This document shows, piece by piece, positions 59,874-64,000 of a DNA stretch of 64,000 bases (position 1 is the first letter of the stretch; every line of letters starts with the position of its first letter). The position numbers and the translations under genes are program-made. The notes under the pieces are model-generated. The model was not told where the DNA came from. It saw only the letters and a list, made by a program, of their open reading frames with translations, and ran no database searches. The DNA is from Oscillospiraceae bacterium (lineage in GTDB: Bacteria; Bacillota; Clostridia; Oscillospirales; Ruminococcaceae), in assembly GCA_025757845.1 (NCBI GenBank), contig CP107211.1, positions 1,178,001 through 1,242,000 of the forward strand. Reading direction: 5' to 3'.

Positions 59874-59908
59874 AGCCCCTGCGAGCAATTGCCCGCAGGG
59901 GCTTTTTG
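59874..59908 (+). terminator. terminator of hsp20-3
   Basis: CCCCTGCG and CGCAGGGG around AGCAATTGCC, followed by CTTTTT. Same unit as after hsp20-2. Confidence 0.85.
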
Positions 59909-59912
59909 CGTC

Positions 59913-60134
59913 AGATGCGGCTACTTTGCCTCCGGTCTTGGCAATGGCGTAGTCAACATGATCGGCGGTGCCCTGCGGCAGCTGGTGGTTCTGGTGCCCT
60001 GCCTGTGGCTGCTCATCCGATTCTTTGGTGTGGACTACGCGTGGTTTGCGTTCTGGGCCTCGGAGATCCTTGCCTGCGTCTACAGCTTGTGGGCGGCTCG
60101 GAAAGAACTGAAAAATAAGGTGGAACAGCAGTAA
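59913..60134 (+). pseudogene. MATE-family efflux pump, C-terminal fragment
   Basis: The frame encodes CGYFASGLGNGVVNMIGGAL, then RQLVVLVPCLWLLIRFFGVD and AARKELKNKVEQQ, matching the last two or three helices of MATE pumps. Nothing upstream of it remains; it starts at the end of the hsp20-3 duplication. Hairpin repeat H3 follows as its terminator. Confidence 0.7.
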
Positions 60135-60150
60135 TTGGCTGTTGAAAAAA

Positions 60151-60206
60151 CATCCCCTCCGTGCGTGTGCCCGAATCGTTGAGATCGGGTCTGTACGGAG
60201 GGGATG
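60151..60206. repeat. long hairpin repeat, copy H3
   Basis: CATCCCCTCCGT and ACGGAGGGGATG form the outer stem and CCCGA/TCGGG the inner one. It follows the MATE remnant and shares form and sequence with H1 and H2. Confidence 0.75.
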
Positions 60207-60240
60207 CTTTTCGGTCCGGGTGTGAGAGTACGGACGGCGA

Positions 60241-60412
60241 TCAGACGCCGAGGGTCAGGGTCTGACGGCTGCTGTAGCCTTCCTTTTTAAAGTCGGAGAA
60301 CAGGGTCTGGATCTCGGTCGGCGTTACGCAGATGAGGTTCATGGGCGATTCCAGCTTTTCCAGACCGACAAATTTCTTGCCGCCCTCCGAGAACATCCAG
60401 AATTTTCCGTCT
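60241..60412 (-). pseudogene. unidentified gene, C-terminal fragment
   Basis: On the minus strand about 55 residues (WMFSEGGKKFVGLEKLESPM, then NLICVTPTEIQTLFSDFKKE) run to a proper stop. The origin is not recognised. It abuts an ABC-transporter fragment on the opposite strand at about 60413, so it is likely a remnant. Confidence 0.4.
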
Positions 60413-60627
60413 ATGACTGGTGCCATCCTTGAATATGCCCGCGGCCTTGCGGTGGTGAAGTCCTTCGGCGGGGACATCCCGTTGGAACATTTCGACATAG
60501 CCTTCGACCATGTGAGCTTTGGCTACGATGACCGTCAGGTTCTGCACGACGTCAGCTTCACCATCCCGGAAAAGACCTCCACGGCCATCGTCGGCCCGTC
60601 CAGCTCCGGCAAGACCACCCTCTGCTT
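60413..60627 (+). pseudogene. ABC exporter fragment with fused transmembrane and ATPase parts
   Basis: The frame reads ILEYARGLAVVKSFGGD, from the end of a type I exporter membrane domain, then jumps to HFDIAFDHVSFGYDDRQVLH and AIVGPSSSGKTTLC, the start of the ATPase. Intervening sequence is missing. It breaks off right after Walker A, where a LysR fragment begins on the other strand. Confidence 0.7.
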
Positions 60628-60770
60628 TGCTGTCCAGCGTGCTGAGGATCTCCTCCGAAAAGTAGAACGAGTTGTGTTCGCCCTGCTCGTAGGACAGGCG
60701 CGGATAAGGAGCAAGATCTTCCAGCGTCAGGGCATCTTTTTGTGCCAGCGGGCTGGAGGGTCATAGGGCA
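60625..60770 (-). pseudogene. LysR-type regulator fragment
   Basis: On the minus strand the frame reads QKDALTLEDLAPYPRLSYEQ, then GEHNSFYFSEEILSTLDSK, matching the effector-binding domain of LysR proteins. Only about 48 residues remain between the ABC fragment and the LacI gene. Confidence 0.55.
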
Positions 60771-60813
60771 TTCCTTTCAGTTCATGGACAATGGAGCGCG
60801 GTGTACTGCGGGG

Positions 60814-61869
60814 TCACAGTGCCCCGCCGGGCAAGGCAGCCGTGCGATTTTCCGGCGGTGGGCAGCAGCTTTCCCGTACGATGAGCTGATGCGGCACGAT
60901 GATCTTGGTGGCCAGCAGGTTGGGGTTCTCGATGTGGTTGATGGTCTGGCTTGCCGCCTCAATGCCAAGCTGATAGGGATTGACGTCCACGGTCGTCAGC
61001 GGCGGGTTGGTGATGCGGGAGAACAGCGAGTTGTTAAAGGATACGATGGACAGATCTTTCGGGATGCGCAGGCCCAGCTTGCTGCAGAACTGTTCCAGTA
61101 CCACCGCAAGAATGTCATCGCTGACCAGAACCGCTGTAGGGCGGTCAGGGGCGGTAAGCAGCGCTTTCAGGGCGGGTTCATAGGAATCATTCAGGGTGTC
61201 GATCTCCACACAGTCCCCTTCCCGCGGGGTGATGCCGTGCTTGAGCAGAGACATCTGATAGCCGCGTTTCCGCTCGGCAGAAAACAGCATGGCATTGCTG
61301 ACCCCAAAATAGGCGATGCGGCGATGTCCCATCTCGAAGAGATAGTCGGTGGCTTCCTCGCCCGCCAGTGCGTTGTCATTGTCGATATAGATGGTTTGGT
61401 TGGCCGACTGCGCTGCCTTGCCCACGATAACGTGAAGCAGACCCTCGCTGCGCAGATAGGCAGCCACCGGACAATCTTTTTTGGAGTAGAGCAGGATGAA
61501 TCCATCGGCCTGCGTGTTGGCTACCATGCTCTGGATAGCATCCAGCACTTCGGCATCGTCCTCGCCGGTGATGACGGTGTTTACATAACGGCGCTGGTTG
61601 CAGAACTGCCCGATGCCCCGGATGATCTCCAGATGAAAGGCATTTTCATATACGTCCCGCTGGGAGGAAGGCAGGATGATGCCGATGGTCTTGGAAAATG
61701 CTTCGGACGGTTCAGCCTCAAAATTTGGTTCATAGCCCATCTGCGCCATGATGCGGCGGATGCGTTCTTTTGTGTCCCGGCTGATGGATGGGCTGTCCTT
61801 GCAGGTGCGGGAGACCGTGGACGGCGAAACGCCCGCAGCGGCCGCAATATCTTTGATCGTGACTGCCAT
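60814..61869 (-). CDS. LacI-family repressor of the PTS gene
   Basis: The 351-residue protein has the LacI HTH (TIKDIAAAAGVSPSTVSRTC) and a periplasmic-binding-like effector domain with GIILPSS, FILLYSKKD and ATDYLFEMGHRRIAYFG. It is divergent to the PTS IICB gene and has palindromic boxes in between, so it likely represses the PTS until the sugar is present. GAAAGGAGA precedes the ATG. The C-terminus ends at the decayed region. Confidence 0.92.
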   Translation of the reverse strand: MAVTIKDIAAAAGVSPSTVSRTCKDSPSISRDTKERIRRIMAQMGYEPNFEAEPSEAFSKTIGIILPSSQRDVYENAFHLEIIRGIGQFCNQRRYVNTVITGEDDAEVLDAIQSMVANTQADGFILLYSKKDCPVAAYLRSEGLLHVIVGKAAQSANQTIYIDNDNALAGEEATDYLFEMGHRRIAYFGVSNAMLFSAERKRGYQMSLLKHGITPREGDCVEIDTLNDSYEPALKALLTAPDRPTAVLVSDDILAVVLEQFCSKLGLRIPKDLSIVSFNNSLFSRITNPPLTTVDVNPYQLGIEAASQTINHIENPNLLATKIIVPHQLIVRESCCPPPENRTAALPGGAL

Positions 61870-61911
61870 GCTCTGAATCTCCTTTCTGATATCTCTATTG
61901 TAAAGGGCTTT

Positions 61912-61936
61912 GCACGCAAAGTCAACGTTTGCGTGC
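61912..61936. promoter_or_regulatory. LacI-type operator
   Basis: GCACGCAAA and TTTGCGTGC are exact complements with a 7-base centre (GTCAACG). It overlaps the presumed promoter of the LacI gene and suggests autoregulation. Confidence 0.7.
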
Positions 61937-62084
61937 TTATTTGCGTAAATTGCGCAACGGTGTTACGGCAAAGGTTCGACATTTTCAACAAAAATTGCTT
62001 TTAACAATGTACAAGATGCAGAAAAACACTCTGCAACTCAAAAAACTCTTGTAAAATTTGCGAAAGTGAGCTATTCTTATTGCG

Positions 62085-62140
62085 CAATCCAATGCAAGAG
62101 TAATGCAATACTTGCATAATCAAATGCAAAAGAACAAGGA
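62085..62140 (+). promoter_or_regulatory. promoter/operator region of the PTS gene
   Basis: Repeated ATGCAA words with TGCAAG and CTTGCA as inverted arms around AGTAATGCAATA lie at about 62090-62120, upstream of AAGGAGGA. They are probable LacI binding sites for PTS control. Confidence 0.45.
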
Positions 62141-62148
62141 GGAACATC

Positions 62149-63831
62149 ATGGCAACCACACAGACAGCTCCCAAGAAGAAGGGGCTCATCAATTTCGACT
62201 TTTTGCAAAAACTGGGCAAAGTTCTGATGACCGTCATCGCCGTCATGCCTGCGGCGGGTCTGATGATCAGTCTGGGCAAGCTGGTGCAGATGGGCGGCGG
62301 TGACATTGCCGCCGTCATGACCATCGGCACTACGATGGAGAACATCGGCTGGGCCGTCATCAACAACCTGCATATCCTGTTCGCCGTCGCCATCGGCGGC
62401 AGCTGGGCAAAAGAACGCGCAGGCGGTGCCTTTGCGGCTGTGCTGGCCTTTGCGCTCATCAACGTGATCACCGGCAACATCTTCGGCGTTACCAGCGCCA
62501 TGCTGGCAGACCCCAACGCCGTGACCCACACCCTGTTCGGGCAGGAGATCGCCGTCAACGGCTACTTCACCTCTGTGCTGGGCGCCCCTGCGCTGAACAT
62601 GGGCGTGTTCGTGGGCATCATTGCCGGTTTTGTGGGCGGCGTGGCTTACAATAAATACTACAACTTCCGCAAGCTGCCGGATGCGCTGGCTTTCTTCAAC
62701 GGCAAGCGCTTCGTGCCCATGGTGGTCATTGCCTACTCGGTGGTCATCTCCATGGTGCTGGCGCTGTTCTGGCCTGTGGTGCAGACCGGCATCAACAACT
62801 TTGGCATCTGGATCGCCAACTCTTCCGAGACTTCTCCGGTGCTGGCTCCGTTCATCTATGGTACGCTGGAACGTCTGCTGCTGCCCTTTGGTCTGCACCA
62901 TATGCTGACCATCCCCATGAACTATACCTCCTTCGGCGGCACCTACACCATCGCCACCGGCGTGAACGCAGGCAGTCAGGTGTTTGGTCAGGACCCGCTG
63001 TGGCTGGCATGGGCCAACGACCTCATCAACTTCAAGAAGGCCGGTGACATGGCTGCCTATAACAATCTGCTGGCTACCGTCACTCCCGCCCGCTTCAAGG
63101 TTGGTCAGATGATCGGTGCCACCGGTCTGCTGCTGGGCATTGCACTGGCCATGTACCGCCGCGTGGATGCCGACAAGCGCAAAAATTACAAATCCATGTT
63201 CATTTCCACCGCGCTGGCTGTGTTCCTCACCGGTGTGACCGAGCCGCTGGAGTTCATGTTCATGTTCTGCGCCATGCCGCTGTACATTGTATACGCCATC
63301 CTGCAGGGCTGTGCCTTTGCCATGGCCGGTATCATCCATCTGCGCCTGCACTCCTTCGGCAATCTGGAATTCATCACCCGCATCCCCATGTCCCTGCAGG
63401 CCGGTCTGGGCGGTGATATCATCAACTTTGTGCTCTGCGTGGTGGCGTTCTTCCTCATCGGCTATTTCGTGGCCTACTTCATGATCGGCAAACTCAATCT
63501 GGCTACCCCGGGCCGTCTGGGCAACTACACCGATGACAACGCAAACGATGCCGCAGCTGACACCAAGACCGAGAAGAAAGCCGACAAAAAGGTGGACAAC
63601 GGTCAGGCCGAGCGCTTCATCGCCCTGCTGGGCGGCCGGGAGAACATCGTGCTGGTGGACGCCTGCATGACCCGTCTGCGCGTTACCGTGAAGGACCCCG
63701 CCAAGGTAGCCGACCTCGCTGCATGGAAGGCAGAGGGTGCTCTGAGCCTGCTGGTGAAGGGGGACGGCATCCAGGCGGTGTACGGCCCCAAGGCAGACGT
63801 TCTGAAATCTGATATTAACGATATTCTGTAA
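62149..63831 (+). CDS. PTS sugar transporter EIICB, maltose/glucose type
   Basis: The 560-residue protein has the glucose-superfamily EIIC domain (LQKLGKVLMTVIAVMPAAGL, then FGLHHMLTIPMNYTSFGG) and a C-terminal EIIB domain with VDACMTRLRVTVKD, in which Cys506 is phosphorylated. A charged linker joins the two. It imports and phosphorylates a sugar, probably maltose or glucose, using a separate EIIA. AAGGAGG precedes the ATG. An endonuclease/phosphatase-type gene starts 6 bases after the stop. Confidence 0.94.
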   Translation: MATTQTAPKKKGLINFDFLQKLGKVLMTVIAVMPAAGLMISLGKLVQMGGGDIAAVMTIGTTMENIGWAVINNLHILFAVAIGGSWAKERAGGAFAAVLAFALINVITGNIFGVTSAMLADPNAVTHTLFGQEIAVNGYFTSVLGAPALNMGVFVGIIAGFVGGVAYNKYYNFRKLPDALAFFNGKRFVPMVVIAYSVVISMVLALFWPVVQTGINNFGIWIANSSETSPVLAPFIYGTLERLLLPFGLHHMLTIPMNYTSFGGTYTIATGVNAGSQVFGQDPLWLAWANDLINFKKAGDMAAYNNLLATVTPARFKVGQMIGATGLLLGIALAMYRRVDADKRKNYKSMFISTALAVFLTGVTEPLEFMFMFCAMPLYIVYAILQGCAFAMAGIIHLRLHSFGNLEFITRIPMSLQAGLGGDIINFVLCVVAFFLIGYFVAYFMIGKLNLATPGRLGNYTDDNANDAAADTKTEKKADKKVDNGQAERFIALLGGRENIVLVDACMTRLRVTVKDPAKVADLAAWKAEGALSLLVKGDGIQAVYGPKADVLKSDINDIL

Positions 63832-63837
63832 AAAACT

Positions 63838-64000
63838 ATGAAACTGCTGACATTGAATACCCACAGCCTCATCGAACCGGCATATGAGGCCAAGCGGGAT
63901 GCTTTTGTGGAGTTTATCCGAAAGGAACAGCCGGATGTGTTCGCCCTGCAGGAGGTGAACCAGACCGCCGCTGCGCCGCTGCTGGCAGATGTCCCGGCAG
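63838..64000 (+). CDS. endonuclease/exonuclease/phosphatase family protein, 5' part
   Basis: The reading begins MKLLTLNTHSLIEPAYEAKR and has PDVFALQEVNQT, the metal-binding motif of the EEP superfamily. It runs off the right window edge, so only 54 residues are seen. It directly follows the PTS gene and may share its transcript. Substrate (DNA, phosphodiester or sugar phosphate) unknown. Confidence 0.8.
   Translation, partial: MKLLTLNTHSLIEPAYEAKRDAFVEFIRKEQPDVFALQEVNQTAAAPLLADVPA

Noticed and set aside
62077..63864. Open frame of 595 codons on the minus strand opposite the PTS gene
   Set aside because: It is the mirror of a strongly coding PTS gene with clear EIIC and EIIB motifs. Its product is rich in His and Gln without any domain, as expected for an antisense frame in GC-rich DNA.
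1..64000. CRISPR array or ribosomal RNA
   Set aside because: No regularly spaced direct repeats of 25-40 bases and no rRNA-like conserved stretches were seen. The only repeats are the dispersed intergenic units and paralogous genes.

Overview
The window looks like chromosomal DNA of a low-to-moderate GC gut Clostridium relative. Gene families, codon usage and the mobile elements fit Oscillospiraceae, and a Faecalibacterium-like organism is my best guess. This is an inference from gene content and was not checked against a database. No rRNA, CRISPR array or convincing tRNA was seen.

Layout. 1-13 kb: small metabolic and stress genes (isochorismatase-type hydrolase, macro domain protein, SfsA, superoxide reductase, two small XRE regulators, HAD phosphatase, pentapeptide protein, Pth2). 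They are followed by a DUF5131 gene, an AT-rich DUF262/GmrSD-like nuclease, a macro-domain/HTH fusion, a VWA protein, an ADP-ribosylglycohydrolase and the first of three Hsp20 genes. 13-21 kb: YitT, alcohol dehydrogenase, adenine deaminase, DUF2200, acetyltransferase, HD, Nudix and Fic genes, interspersed with copies of a dispersed terminator-promoter repeat. 21-45 kb: a nested mobile region. A scar of a Tn1549-like conjugative element (tnpW, the 3' part of virD4, maff2) is interrupted by two tandem mobilizable elements, each with its own relaxase, replication genes and large serine recombinase. The second also carries an IS91-like insertion. The maff2 gene is split into three separated pieces, and these pieces mark the junctions. 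45-50 kb: DUF4869 with a truncated ATPase partner, ClbS-like protein, a fluoride-riboswitch-controlled cation/proton antiporter, a zinc protein plus GNAT pair, an intact and a deleted EFR1 ferredoxin-flavodoxin gene, and purine nucleoside phosphorylase. 50-56.5 kb: second hsp20, second superoxide reductase, a DUF3343-TusA-YedE selenium/sulfur operon with a divergent LysR regulator, and an anion permease. 56.5-60.8 kb: decayed DNA with IS256 and IS3 remnants, an intact TetR/membrane-protein pair with shared operators, the third hsp20, and fragments of sfsA, MATE, ABC and LysR genes. 60.8-64 kb: LacI repressor, maltose/glucose-type PTS IICB and the start of an endonuclease/exonuclease/phosphatase gene.

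How it fits together. The three hsp20 genes share a promoter overlapped by a CIRCE (HrcA) operator and a conserved leader. Purine salvage is represented by adenine deaminase and PNP. ADP-ribose chemistry recurs (two macro domain proteins, one ADP-ribosylglycohydrolase) around a restriction-like nuclease. The most notable signals are the fluoride riboswitch before the antiporter, the three-piece maff2 gene that records two nested integrations, and repeat-flanked AT-rich single genes that look like exchangeable cargo. Many small gene remnants also show N-terminal and C-terminal pieces joined by internal deletion.
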